Shown here piece after piece: positions 49,211-58,140 of a stretch of DNA of 64,000 nucleotides. Below the pieces are notes generated by a model. The model had not been told where the DNA came from and searched no databases. It saw only the letters and a list, made by a program, of their open reading frames with translations. The translations under genes were made by a program, and so were the position numbers. Positions within the stretch are counted from its first letter, which is position 1. Each line of letters begins with the position of its first letter. Origin of the DNA: Anaerolentibacter hominis (GTDB lineage Bacteria; Bacillota; Clostridia; Lachnospirales; Lachnospiraceae); assembly GCF_032380675.1 (NCBI RefSeq), contig NZ_JAWDIX010000006.1, positions 62,001-126,000 of the forward strand, given 5' to 3'.

Positions 49211-50872
49211 ATGGACTCTGAAAAAGATAATAAGATACCTTCCGAGAAAACCAGATCAGGGCGGCCTGCGTGGCTGGTCCCTCTGGCTGCGGTGCTTTTA
49301 ATCCTGATGATGATTACCTCCTGTATGGTTGGCTTCATACTGGGAAGGCATACCAGAGATTACAGGGGACAGATACTTGACACCATTATTCTCCAGCCGG
49401 AGGCGGAGACAGAGCAGACGGTACATTTTGCAGGACAGATTTTATATCCGGACGGCACTCCCTTTGCTGGAAAGACCATACGGCTTCACAGTAAACCCAG
49501 GGAGACTCAGACAGACAGCCGGGGGCGGTTTCTCTTCTCCGATGTGGAGACCGGTGACCATACCCTCTTTGTAATGGATGGAGAGCAGGTTCTGGCAGAA
49601 AACAGAGTAACCTTGAAGCGCCAGGAGGATTTTACCGGTGTGGACTGGGAGCAGAGTGAAAGCGGAGACTGTTCTATCCAGATAGCCGCGGATATCTTAT
49701 ATGTGGAAATAGCGGTGCAGCTTTCAGATGGTTCGGATTCCGTGCAGATCCTTCCGGAACGTATCGCCGGATATTCGGATCAGGGAAGTCTGTATGCGGG
49801 GCAGAAGGAAATTACACCCACCGACGGGCCTGTAATCCTGCCGGGCGGCACGGTGCTCACCACCGACGGTACCCTGCTTCTGCCGGGACAGGGAGCCATG
49901 GATAATTCAGGAACACTCACACCGCCGGAAGACGGTTACACGGCGGGTGACGGAACCACCCTGGAGGAAGACGGAACGATTACATTTCCGGACGGGACAA
50001 AAGAACTGCCGGATTTAAGCATAGAAAATTCAGAAGGAACTACCACGCCGCCGGTTAAGGAACCAGTAAGGATTCAGGATAAGACACCTGTCCCGGTAGA
50101 AACAGAGGAAGGCAAGAATCCGCCTTCAAAGCCTGGTACAGAGAATAACGACCAAAACGATAATAAGGGAACAAAACCTGTTTCCCCTCCGGATAAGTCC
50201 GATCAGACGGATGACGGAGGGGACCCTCCCAATAAAGATAAGGATACCGGGGGAAATAAACCGGATGATAAACCGGATTCAGACAAACCCGACGATCCGG
50301 GGAAAGACGATGAGACTCCGGGGACTGATGAGCCTGGAACCGATACGCCGGGCACTGATACACCAGGAGTTGTATTTCCGCCGATTATTAACCCACCAGA
50401 TCCAGATGAGGAAGAAGAAACCAAATTTGATGTGATTGATTCCGCATCGGGGAAAAGCTGGAAGCAGGTCTCGTCCATTGACATTTTTTATAACCGGACG
50501 GCAGGAATTACAGAAAAATTAGCACCGGGATCGGAAGGATATTACTGCTTTGAACTGATGAATCCGGAGGAAACCGATATCATCTATACACTGGAAGTGG
50601 GAGAACAGAGTTTTTCTCTGCCCATGCGGTACCGGCTGGCGGATATTACAGACGGGGGAGAACGCTATGTGATGGGAAGCGGCTGGTATGAAGCCGCTGA
50701 GTTAAAAGATAAAACGGTACGGATTCCGGCTGGTGAGAGAATCTGTTACCGGCTGGACTGGAAGTGGCCTTTTTCGATCAGCAAGGAGCAGGATGAAAAA
50801 GATTCCGCGGTAGGAGCCGGGAGTAATCGTTCCTATATTGTAACGATAACCGTGCGGGCAAAAGCAGAATAG
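49211..50872 (+). CDS. Membrane-anchored surface protein with carboxypeptidase-regulatory-like domain
   Basis: This 553-residue protein has an N-terminal transmembrane segment (about residues 18-42), then a transthyretin-like repeat (ILYPDGTPFAGKTIRLHSKPRETQTDSRGRFLFSDV, about 75-115), linker domains rich in Gly, Thr and Pro (about 190-270), a long hydrophilic stretch of DKPDSDKPDDPGKDDE type, and a globular C-terminal domain (KSWKQVSSIDIFYNRTAGITEKL to the end). It has no sorting signal. Between the fibre gene and the second signal peptidase it may tether or terminate the fibre. Confidence 0.75.
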   Translation: MDSEKDNKIPSEKTRSGRPAWLVPLAAVLLILMMITSCMVGFILGRHTRDYRGQILDTIILQPEAETEQTVHFAGQILYPDGTPFAGKTIRLHSKPRETQTDSRGRFLFSDVETGDHTLFVMDGEQVLAENRVTLKRQEDFTGVDWEQSESGDCSIQIAADILYVEIAVQLSDGSDSVQILPERIAGYSDQGSLYAGQKEITPTDGPVILPGGTVLTTDGTLLLPGQGAMDNSGTLTPPEDGYTAGDGTTLEEDGTITFPDGTKELPDLSIENSEGTTTPPVKEPVRIQDKTPVPVETEEGKNPPSKPGTENNDQNDNKGTKPVSPPDKSDQTDDGGDPPNKDKDTGGNKPDDKPDSDKPDDPGKDDETPGTDEPGTDTPGTDTPGVVFPPIINPPDPDEEEETKFDVIDSASGKSWKQVSSIDIFYNRTAGITEKLAPGSEGYYCFELMNPEETDIIYTLEVGEQSFSLPMRYRLADITDGGERYVMGSGWYEAAELKDKTVRIPAGERICYRLDWKWPFSISKEQDEKDSAVGAGSNRSYIVTITVRAKAE

Positions 50873-50924
50873 CAAATGCTTCGGAAGCGAGAACAGGCTG
50901 TCAGCAGGAAAGGATTTGAGAAAA

Positions 50925-51422
50925 ATGAAAAAATTGAGGAAAGGAATCCGCATCCTCATTACAATAGCCCTCTTCGGGATTTTGCTGATCAATGTATGGT
51001 TCTTGATAGCCCAGCTGATGCTGCGGCAGGACCCGCCCTTTTTATTTGGGTTTTCCAGACTGGAGGTGACGTCCGGCAGTATGGAACCGGCCGTTTCAGT
51101 GGGAGATTTGATTATCATTCACAGGGAGAAAGAGTACGAGATCGGTGATATCGTAACCTACGACGGGGGTAAGGCATTTGTCACTCACAGAATTGTTAAG
51201 AAGGAAGACGGGAAGGTCATCACACAGGGAGACGCCAACAATGTGGAGGATGAAGCAATTGATCCCGGACAGATTGTGGGAAAAGTAGTATTTGCCATAC
51301 CGGGATGTGGAAGACTGATTGATTTTCTGAAGAGCCCGGCAGGAATCATGCTGCTGTGTCTGGGAGGTTTTCTGATGATAGAAGTACCGTATCTGATGGA
51401 GGGCAGAGTAAGGGAGGAATAG
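50925..51422 (+). CDS. SipW-type signal peptidase I (second copy)
   Basis: This 165-residue membrane protein has one N-terminal transmembrane helix, RLEVTSGSMEPAVSVGDLIIIH with the nucleophile Ser, then VTYDGGKAFVTHRIVKKE with the His of ER/SipW-type peptidases, and a C-terminal transmembrane helix. It is shorter than the first copy. ATG 50925 has AGGAAAGGA upstream; a TTG at 50916 is in frame. It is followed by a substrate-like gene 3 bp later, so it may be dedicated to that protein. Confidence 0.9.
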   Translation: MKKLRKGIRILITIALFGILLINVWFLIAQLMLRQDPPFLFGFSRLEVTSGSMEPAVSVGDLIIIHREKEYEIGDIVTYDGGKAFVTHRIVKKEDGKVITQGDANNVEDEAIDPGQIVGKVVFAIPGCGRLIDFLKSPAGIMLLCLGGFLMIEVPYLMEGRVREE

Positions 51423-51425
51423 GCT

Positions 51426-51965
51426 GTGCGCAAAAAGCAACGAAGGATCTGGCCTTATCTGGTTTACCTGGTGCTGGTTACCTCGGTCCTGATTTCTGTT
51501 ACGCTCTCCCGGTATGCGACACGAATGACAGGAACCGGTACAGCTCTGGTGGCATCTATGGCCTCCGATCTGGAACCTTCTTCCTTTCAATTTACAATAG
51601 GGCCGCTAAAGCCCGGAGATACCAGTATCTACTCCTTTCTAATCAACAACTATGAGGGTGACAGGGTAAGCGAGGTGTCACAGATTTATTCCATTTCCCT
51701 TGAGACAACCGGGAATCTGCCCCTTACCTTTGAGATAACAGGGGAACCGTTAGTCCAGCCGGAAGAATGGAATAAGCTGGCCGAGGCAGATCCGGGACAA
51801 AACAGTATGTCGGGCGGCAGGCTGCCCCATACACAGAAAGTATCCCATTCTTATGAAATAAAAATAACCTGGCCGTCCAGTCTGTCTGATCCGGTTTATC
51901 AGGATGAGATTGATCTGATTACAGTGACAGTAGCAGCCAGCCAGGCAACGGGGAGTACCCCTTGA
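51426..51965 (+). CDS. SipW-type exported protein (second fibre-like protein)
   Basis: This 179-residue protein starts at GTG and has a basic N-terminus, a hydrophobic signal (YLVYLVLVTSVLISVTL), and SRYATRMTGTGTALVASMAS, which resembles AKYATTVTGTGTGSAAKW of the TasA-like protein at 48447. The mature part has a beta-sandwich pattern (FQFTIGPLKPGDTSIYSFLI). It is probably a minor fibre subunit or cap. It lies 3 bp after the second signal peptidase gene. Confidence 0.7.
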   Translation: MRKKQRRIWPYLVYLVLVTSVLISVTLSRYATRMTGTGTALVASMASDLEPSSFQFTIGPLKPGDTSIYSFLINNYEGDRVSEVSQIYSISLETTGNLPLTFEITGEPLVQPEEWNKLAEADPGQNSMSGGRLPHTQKVSHSYEIKITWPSSLSDPVYQDEIDLITVTVAASQATGSTP

Positions 51966-52012
51966 GAACAAGTGAAACAGAAAGCGGAAGTTTTATCTAA
52001 CAGGTTCTGTTT

Positions 52013-52112
52013 AGATAAAGCCTCCGGCGGATTGCAGAGCCGCACAGATGTATTATGTCATGCAAAGCATGACGCGCGGCTCGCAGCAAGTACGCCTCGG
52101 CGTACTTGAAAG
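52013..52112 (-). repeat. Dispersed repeat R, copy R1 (about 100 bp core)
   Basis: This copy has the palindromes CAAGTACGCC-tc-GGCGTACTTG (52087-52108) and GTCATGC-aaa-GCATGAC (52056-52072) and the flank AAGCCTCCGGCGGATTGCAG. The same block recurs, inverted, at 58782 and 62348. It interrupts the fibre cluster between the second fibre-like gene and the next gene. Confidence 0.85.
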
Positions 52113-52144
52113 AAGTTATAAACAGGAAGACACGGGTGCAGAGT

Positions 52145-52927
52145 ATGAAAGATGCGGATAGCAAAAGCCATAAAAGCAAAAGACGCTTAAGGATGATTGC
52201 GGTCAGTCTGACTGCCGTCGTCTTTTTGAGCTGTATGGGAAGTCTTTCCTTTGCAAAATATATTTCGGATTCTGCCTCTTCTCATCTGGCTGAGGCCCAG
52301 GATTTTTACGTATCCAGCAATTATCTGAAGCGGGAAAGTGCGGGTGCTGCCTACACGCTGTTTGACTGGAAGGATGGGATTCCTATCCATTTCTGCAATT
52401 ATAGGAACGAGGTGCAGATTACCAGCGGGACGATCAGCTGGCAGGTAACGGTAACCGGAGGAACAGCAGAACATACGGCGGGGACGATACCTGCTGGACT
52501 GCAGGCGGATGGGGCCAGGGCAGGGCAGACCTCAGTGATTCAGATCACCCCGGATGCTGGAAGTACACAGGTGACGGTGCATCTGACCACCACATCTCCC
52601 TACGAAGTGAACTACAGTGCAACTTTTTATCTCCAGGAGCCGGGAAATGAAGTCTTCTGCGAAAAGACAGATTTCGCGGGCAGTTCTTATGTAGATGTGA
52701 AAATACAGGCAGGAGAGGACAGGACGATTCCGATTCAGTGGGACCCGGCGCTTGTTGCACCGGACAACACGAACTCTTATATGAAGAGCTGGACAGGAGG
52801 AACCGCACAGCTGACCGTTCAGGCAAACAGCTGCTATATACTCCGGTTCTTCAAATCGAGTATAGCCGCTGATTATAGTGCAGGACAAATATTGTTAAAT
52901 GCAGGAGACGGGATTACGATCCCGTAA
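52145..52927 (+). CDS. SipW-type exported protein (third fibre-like protein)
   Basis: This 260-residue protein has a basic start (KSKRRLRMIAVSLTAVVF), a hydrophobic signal and SLSFAKYISDSASSHLAEAQDF, again with the AKY box after Phe-Ala. The mature part is Thr- and Ser-rich beta sequence (VTVTGGTAEHTAGTIPAGLQ; QVTVHLTTTSPYEVNYSATF). The ribosome site is weak; a GTG at 52136 (AGGAAG upstream) is an alternative start. It is the third of three proteins with SipW-like signals in 4.5 kb. Confidence 0.7.
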   Translation: MKDADSKSHKSKRRLRMIAVSLTAVVFLSCMGSLSFAKYISDSASSHLAEAQDFYVSSNYLKRESAGAAYTLFDWKDGIPIHFCNYRNEVQITSGTISWQVTVTGGTAEHTAGTIPAGLQADGARAGQTSVIQITPDAGSTQVTVHLTTTSPYEVNYSATFYLQEPGNEVFCEKTDFAGSSYVDVKIQAGEDRTIPIQWDPALVAPDNTNSYMKSWTGGTAQLTVQANSCYILRFFKSSIAADYSAGQILLNAGDGITIP

Positions 52928-52958
52928 GATATAAAATAGAAGAAATGGAGGTGCCGGA

Positions 52959-55712
52959 ATGAAGCAGAAAGAAAAACGAGGCAGGAGCCTGCCTGTACTG
53001 ATCTTATCTATTCTTATGATCACAGTACTGTGTTCCGGCGCTTCCTTAAGTTTTGCCGGAGACAGCGCACAGGTGTATGTTCTGGGTGACGGCGTGCAGG
53101 GAAGTATCCGGGAAGATGGCGTACTGGTGATAGAAGGTACGGGTCCGCTCTATGACTATTCGCCGGAAAATCCAGCCCCGTTTTATGACAGAAGGGCAGA
53201 GATCACCGGTGTTGAAATGACAGAGGGAATTTCTTCGATAGGGGAGTACCTCTTCTATAACTGTTACCGGATGGGAGGCACGCTGACGATACCATCTACT
53301 GTTGTGCGGATTGGAGATCAGGCTTTTAGCGGGATCGGCAAGGCAGAAGCCCCCCGATTTGAGAGATTAACTAATCTTTTTGTCCCGGAGAGTATTCCGG
53401 CAGATACGGGAACCGAACCGGTGCCGGATGCCAGTGCAGGGACAGAGCCAGCACCGGATGCGGGAACCAATGATGGGACAGAGCCAGCACCGGATACAGG
53501 AACCAACGGCGGGACAGAGCCGACGCCGGATGCGGGAACCAACGATGGGACAGAGCCAGCGCCGGATACAGGAACTAACGATGGGACAGAGCCGACGCCG
53601 GATACAGGAACTAACGGTGGGACAGAGCCGATGCCGGATGCGGGAACCAACGATGGGACAGAGCCAGCACCGGATGCAGGAACTAACGGCGGGACAGAGC
53701 CGACGCCGGATACGGGAACCAACGATGGGACAGAGCCAGCACCGGATGCAGGAACTAATGGCGGGACAGAACCAACGCCGGATACAGGCGCAGAGATGGA
53801 ACCGGGTACGGACGCCGGAACTCAGACCCCGGCGGATCAGGGGACCGATACTACTGCCTCAGACGGAACCGCAGATACAACGGACAGCAGTAATGAAACC
53901 GGGGAAACGGCTGCTGCCACAGATACAATCCCGGCTGTGGGAACTTCCATATCGGAACCTGTTTATCGGGCCGCCGCAGACACATTTGTCTCGGTTCTTG
54001 CTGCGGAGACAGAGCAGACGGTGGGGACAGATATTTTTTATCCGGGTCAGACAGGTATTTATCAGTGCGATAAAAGTAATTTGGCGTTTCAGTTAGCCGC
54101 AGAGGCGGCGGGCTATCAGCCATATGATGTTTTTTCGATCGTAAGAGAACCGGAGAACCTGTATCTGTACGATACAGAATGGACCGCTTCTGTCTGGGCG
54201 ACTGCAGAGGATGAAAGCGGTATCACCTACCAGTGGGAAAAGGGGATACCGATGGATAATACGATACAGTGGGGCCCTCTGGAAGGAGAAGTTTTGAATA
54301 CGCTTTCCCTTGCGGAGACCGACGTACAGACAGCTTATACGGAAGGTATAAAATATCGCTGCGTGGTAAGTTACGGACAGACCAGGCTGACAAGCGCCGA
54401 GGTTTATGTGTCCGACCAGCCTGCGGCAGATGAACTGTTATCTCTGGCGGCAGACGGAGTGCCTAATCTAGTAGGCGCAGGCTGCTACAGCGGAAAACAT
54501 TATGTGAAACAAGAGCAGGCCGGCGGAACCGAGCTTACCGTTACGTCGCAAAGCTCCTTTACTATGCAGTTTGAGTCAATCTATACTGCGGCGCCGGAAC
54601 TGGTTCATACCCTTTCCTTTGCAGCGCCGCTGCCGGTTGGGACCGCGCTGGTGCTGACTGACCTGACAGGTGGAACCCCCGGCTACTTCTATTATAATGT
54701 GGAGACGGAGGGAACCAGCAGTATATTGTTCTCACAGTTTTGCAGAATGGGTACTAAAACAGAACAGTATCAGGAAGCTATTGAGGGAGAACGTGCGGAG
54801 ACGCTGCTGATATCGGTTGATATGACCGATGCGGCTTCTGCGGCAGGATCAATCTTACCAACTCTTACCCTGGGAGAGACTATGCTTGGAACCTTTCAGA
54901 TTACGCTGACAGATCCGGTTTATGCCGATCTGAGCACATTTAATGTGGAGGGGCAGACAGATCCCCTGGCCGAGGTGATGCGGTATCCCGGAGATCCCCT
55001 TCCCTTTATTGCCGCAGTTCAGAGTGGTGCTTATACCGGCGATACTTACCTGGAAGGCAGGCAGACGGTTCTTGCCATCTGGCTGGAGAAGACAGGAATG
55101 ACAGAGAAACAGGATTTTACTGTGTTAAGCGGGGGAACGGCCCACAGTTCAGTGGGCGGAGTGGTAAGCCTGGCCCCGGATGAGAATGGCCGTGTCTCCT
55201 TTACGGTCAATACGCCGTCGGGACAGCTGGATGCGGGAGAGTATACCATATATGCCCAGGTATGTCAGAGTCCGTCCGCGGCATATCCTTTGGCCGATGC
55301 CCGGGGAAATGCGCAGAGTATCCGTTTTCAGATTCAGGAAGAGCCGGAGTATTTATTAGACATTATGATGGCGGATGCGGGCGGAAAGGTTGTGGAGTTT
55401 ACAGATGAGACTGCACAACAGCGCCATCTTACCGTGACCATGCAGGCGCTGTACACAGACGGCATCAATATAAAAACTGGTGTCGAAGTACAGAAGAAAA
55501 CGGCTTCCGGATATGAGACCGTGACCAATTCCGGCTGGAGCATAGAGGGGCTCCCCAATACGGCGGGAAGCAGTATAATAGGATCGCCGGTATCGGTAGT
55601 GATCCCGGCATCCGCAGCGGAATCAAATCCGGTCACCTATCGTCTGCTGTTCTATGTTGAAGCGGATGGCGTGCGTGTGGCAGAGAAGCCCTGTAACTTT
55701 ATCATTAAATAA
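52959..55712 (+). CDS. Large secreted repeat protein with N-terminal BspA-like unit
   Basis: This 917-residue protein has a signal peptide (LPVLILSILMITVLCSGASLSFA), an N-terminal BspA-like block (SIREDGVLVIEGTGPLYDY; GISSIGEYLFYNCYRMGGTL), nine 12-residue repeats of GTNDGTEPAPDT type (about residues 169-276), then about 600 residues of beta-sandwich domains with Ig-like spacing, ending with DGVRVAEKPCNFIIK. No wall or membrane anchor is visible. GGAGGT precedes the ATG. As last gene of the cluster it may be the adhesive partner of the fibre. Confidence 0.8.
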   Translation: MKQKEKRGRSLPVLILSILMITVLCSGASLSFAGDSAQVYVLGDGVQGSIREDGVLVIEGTGPLYDYSPENPAPFYDRRAEITGVEMTEGISSIGEYLFYNCYRMGGTLTIPSTVVRIGDQAFSGIGKAEAPRFERLTNLFVPESIPADTGTEPVPDASAGTEPAPDAGTNDGTEPAPDTGTNGGTEPTPDAGTNDGTEPAPDTGTNDGTEPTPDTGTNGGTEPMPDAGTNDGTEPAPDAGTNGGTEPTPDTGTNDGTEPAPDAGTNGGTEPTPDTGAEMEPGTDAGTQTPADQGTDTTASDGTADTTDSSNETGETAAATDTIPAVGTSISEPVYRAAADTFVSVLAAETEQTVGTDIFYPGQTGIYQCDKSNLAFQLAAEAAGYQPYDVFSIVREPENLYLYDTEWTASVWATAEDESGITYQWEKGIPMDNTIQWGPLEGEVLNTLSLAETDVQTAYTEGIKYRCVVSYGQTRLTSAEVYVSDQPAADELLSLAADGVPNLVGAGCYSGKHYVKQEQAGGTELTVTSQSSFTMQFESIYTAAPELVHTLSFAAPLPVGTALVLTDLTGGTPGYFYYNVETEGTSSILFSQFCRMGTKTEQYQEAIEGERAETLLISVDMTDAASAAGSILPTLTLGETMLGTFQITLTDPVYADLSTFNVEGQTDPLAEVMRYPGDPLPFIAAVQSGAYTGDTYLEGRQTVLAIWLEKTGMTEKQDFTVLSGGTAHSSVGGVVSLAPDENGRVSFTVNTPSGQLDAGEYTIYAQVCQSPSAAYPLADARGNAQSIRFQIQEEPEYLLDIMMADAGGKVVEFTDETAQQRHLTVTMQALYTDGINIKTGVEVQKKTASGYETVTNSGWSIEGLPNTAGSSIIGSPVSVVIPASAAESNPVTYRLLFYVEADGVRVAEKPCNFIIK
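53463..53786 (+). repeat. 36-bp tandem repeats (GTNxGTEPxPDx)
   Basis: About nine units of 36 bp encode Gly-Thr-Asn-(Asp/Gly)-Gly-Thr-Glu-Pro-x-Pro-Asp-x. Third-base and single-codon changes separate the units. Slippage would change the length in steps of 12 residues. Confidence 0.88.
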
Positions 55713-55719
55713 GAGCAGA

Positions 55720-55745
55720 AAAAGCAGCCGGGAGGCTGCTTTTTT
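55720..55745 (+). terminator. Terminator of the fibre cluster
   Basis: AAGCAGCC pairs with GGCTGCTT around GGGA and is followed by TTTTT. It lies 10 bp after the stop codon of the large repeat protein. Confidence 0.92.
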
Positions 55746-55783
55746 AGTACAATAAGATGTTTTACGAAGCGTGCCGGCATTTG

Positions 55784-56857
55784 TTATCTCACCTCAAATT
55801 CCGCATAGCTCAGGCCTGCACGGTGACGCTCATAATCTAATTCAAAGACAACACGGTATCTGCCGGGAAGCAGATCTGGAAAACGTTCGAAGTTCCAGAG
55901 ATAGAACTGCTCCGACTCTTCCGGATCGACTTTGGAATTATAATCAAAAGGCATCAGAAGGCTGGTTATCATAGAAGCATTCTCATAGCGCAGAGGGACC
56001 TGATACCAGGTGTCATTCAGCCAGTATAAAAGCTGAAATCCCCCGCTGCCGCTATTTTGTAAAAACAGGGTCTCGTCTGTATCATTCCGGATTGTCATAT
56101 AAACATGCTGGAAACATAGATTCCTGGAATATATCCGGTTTTCAATATTTACCCGGACTCCTTCCAGAAATTCAGGATTTTGCGTTTCAGCCTGTATCAG
56201 AGTATCCTGATTCATTTCAACAGGCCGGGCATAGTCCCCATCATCCGTACAAAAATAGGAAAATCCCAGCTGTTCACTATCGTAAATATTTTCCCGGAAC
56301 CACGCCTCATTTTGCCTGGACATAAATGGTACCATGATACACAGCTTATCATCAACGATTTCGCAGGCGGTAAACATGCGGAAGCCCTGATCTCTGATAC
56401 ACATGTTGGAGATACCCCGGAATACGATATTGGAAGAGTTTATGTTGAGATAGTCGCGAAGTCCCCGAATGATTGCAAGCCTCATTTCTTCATAACCGGA
56501 AGGAACATGAAAAAAACCATGAAGGAGCGGTTGGAAAGGGATGGTAGTATCAGAGAAAAAGGTGTGAGAAATCCAGTCCTGGTTTTGGTGGGTGTTTGGA
56601 CTCAGGGAAACAGACGCTGCCCTGTCGTCATGGAAGGCTATATCAAAGGTAACATCCTGACTGAATACATAGCCCTCTATGCTCCATGGTGAGTCTTGAA
56701 GCAGCAGCAGATCACCGGGATGACTGTCCTGATACGCCAGAACAGCTCGGTAAATCACGTCTTGTGCATCAGTCCTCTCTTTTTTTTCACCGGACTTGCA
56801 GCCGGTCAGAAGTAAAGACAGGACACATAAGAGAAAAAATAAGGAATATCGCTTCAT
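55784..56857 (-). CDS. Lipoprotein with C-terminal Ig-like domain (paralog family, member 2)
   Basis: This 357-residue lipoprotein has lipobox LLLTGC and an extracellular body with the same landmarks as its paralogs at 12811 and 56871: AVLAYQDSHPGDLL, a central WFRENIYDSEQLGFSYFCTDD, and a C-terminal Ig-like domain ending LPGRYRVVFELDYERHRAGL. GGAGGG precedes the ATG. It lies 13 bp after the next paralog on the same strand and forms a pair with it. Function is unknown; the converging fibre cluster is its neighbour. Confidence 0.75.
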   Translation of the reverse strand: MKRYSLFFLLCVLSLLLTGCKSGEKKERTDAQDVIYRAVLAYQDSHPGDLLLLQDSPWSIEGYVFSQDVTFDIAFHDDRAASVSLSPNTHQNQDWISHTFFSDTTIPFQPLLHGFFHVPSGYEEMRLAIIRGLRDYLNINSSNIVFRGISNMCIRDQGFRMFTACEIVDDKLCIMVPFMSRQNEAWFRENIYDSEQLGFSYFCTDDGDYARPVEMNQDTLIQAETQNPEFLEGVRVNIENRIYSRNLCFQHVYMTIRNDTDETLFLQNSGSGGFQLLYWLNDTWYQVPLRYENASMITSLLMPFDYNSKVDPEESEQFYLWNFERFPDLLPGRYRVVFELDYERHRAGLSYAEFEVR

Positions 56858-56870
56858 TTCACTTTCCCTC

Positions 56871-57962
56871 CTATCTCACATCAAATTCCACCACTCCGTA
56901 TAAAGGCCCGTATACAACATTATAGTAAGCCCGGTAATGGCCGGGGATCAGCGTGGCATACCGCTCGAAGCCTTTTAGCTCTATCGTCCCGGAGGAGTGG
57001 GCTTTTATCACAGGCCCCCGGTTGGAGTAGTCATAGGCACCAACGGGCGGATAGACATCCGCATTCTGGCAGCGGGGCGGAACCGGATACCATACCCCGT
57101 CTTTCTCATATTCCAGTGTAATCCACTCTTTGTCCGGGAACGTGATTTCCGCGTCTGAGTCATTGATCAAAGTAACCTTCATGGAACGATAGGCCAGATC
57201 TGAGGGCTGTATCTGCTCCACGGGGACAAATGAAACATTAGAATCCACAATCTCCTGATATTTGGAGGTCTTAGAAAAATCCCAGTCACTTTCGGCAGTT
57301 AACACGGCATGTTCATTGTCAAAGGTACAAAAGTAGGTAAAGCATAAGTTCTCACTGTCATAGATGGTACTGCGGAACCACTCCTCATTTTCCCTGGTTA
57401 AGAGGGGGCTGGACAGCTTTACGGTTTCGCTGCCGGAAAAGTCCTGCATAATCAAAAATAATTGAATTCCCCGGTCAAGAAGAATAACCTTATGGTGATC
57501 ACAAAATAAGATATTCTCCGGATTTTTCGCCATATACCGGTTCAGTGCCCGAATCAGAGCCCTGCGTTCTTCTTTTGTTCCATCCACTGGCTCCGGTTCC
57601 GTCAGAGATGGAAAAGAAAGAGATTTGCAGATCAAATCAGGGTCGTTAAATACGGTCCTTACATAGTCCTGCTTTGAAGGCGAGTTTATCGACAGAGAGA
57701 CAGTGTAATTTTCGTTATCCGGATCATAGACCGGGAAGGTAAATTCCAGATTTTCCAGATAGCTGTAAAAGGAAACCGCTTCGTCGGCCTGCGCGGCGTC
57801 CGCCGCAGTCAGATCGGCTGGATGCGTTTTGCGGTAACGGTTGACGGATGAACGGTATTTTTCATCTTTACTTTGGAAGCCGGGATTTTCACGAACCAGA
57901 AACAGAATGACAGGCAGTGCCAGCAGGAGCACCAGCGGCAGCCAGATCCATGGTTTCTTCAA
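56871..57962 (-). CDS. Membrane-anchored Ig-like protein (paralog family, member 3)
   Basis: This roughly 363-residue protein has an N-terminal signal-anchor (KKPWIWLPLVLLLALPVILF), helix VNRYRKTHPADLTAADA, a middle block WFRSTIYDSENLCFTYFCTFD as in the neighbouring paralog, and an Ig-like end with LIPGHYRAYYNVVYGPLYGV. I take TTG 57962 as start since GGAGG then has 8-base spacing; the GTG at 57971 overlaps it. It is upstream of member 2 in a two-gene operon. No function is known. Confidence 0.72.
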   Translation of the reverse strand: MKKPWIWLPLVLLLALPVILFLVRENPGFQSKDEKYRSSVNRYRKTHPADLTAADAAQADEAVSFYSYLENLEFTFPVYDPDNENYTVSLSINSPSKQDYVRTVFNDPDLICKSLSFPSLTEPEPVDGTKEERRALIRALNRYMAKNPENILFCDHHKVILLDRGIQLFLIMQDFSGSETVKLSSPLLTRENEEWFRSTIYDSENLCFTYFCTFDNEHAVLTAESDWDFSKTSKYQEIVDSNVSFVPVEQIQPSDLAYRSMKVTLINDSDAEITFPDKEWITLEYEKDGVWYPVPPRCQNADVYPPVGAYDYSNRGPVIKAHSSGTIELKGFERYATLIPGHYRAYYNVVYGPLYGVVEFDVR

Positions 57963-58112
57963 TGCGTTCACCTCCCTGATTTGAGGACAATTAGAAGCTG
58001 TTCTTACTTTTACAATAGGGGACTTATTTCAACAATGCAAGAAAGAAAAAAGATTGTGAACAAAAATTCGGAATTGCTTAACAGATTTGAAATAATACAA
58101 GGATGCCACATA

Positions 58113-58140
58113 GAAAAAGCACCCGCTTTACGAGTGCTCA
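58113..58140 (-). terminator. Terminator of blaI-like gene
   Basis: On the minus strand AGCACTCG pairs with CGGGTGCT (one mismatch) and is followed by TTTTT. The stem overlaps the stop codon of the repressor gene. Confidence 0.8.

Noticed and set aside
53318..53786. Evenly spaced repeats suggesting a CRISPR array
   Set aside because: The repeats are contiguous codon-period repeats inside an open coding frame, with no unique spacers and no cas genes.
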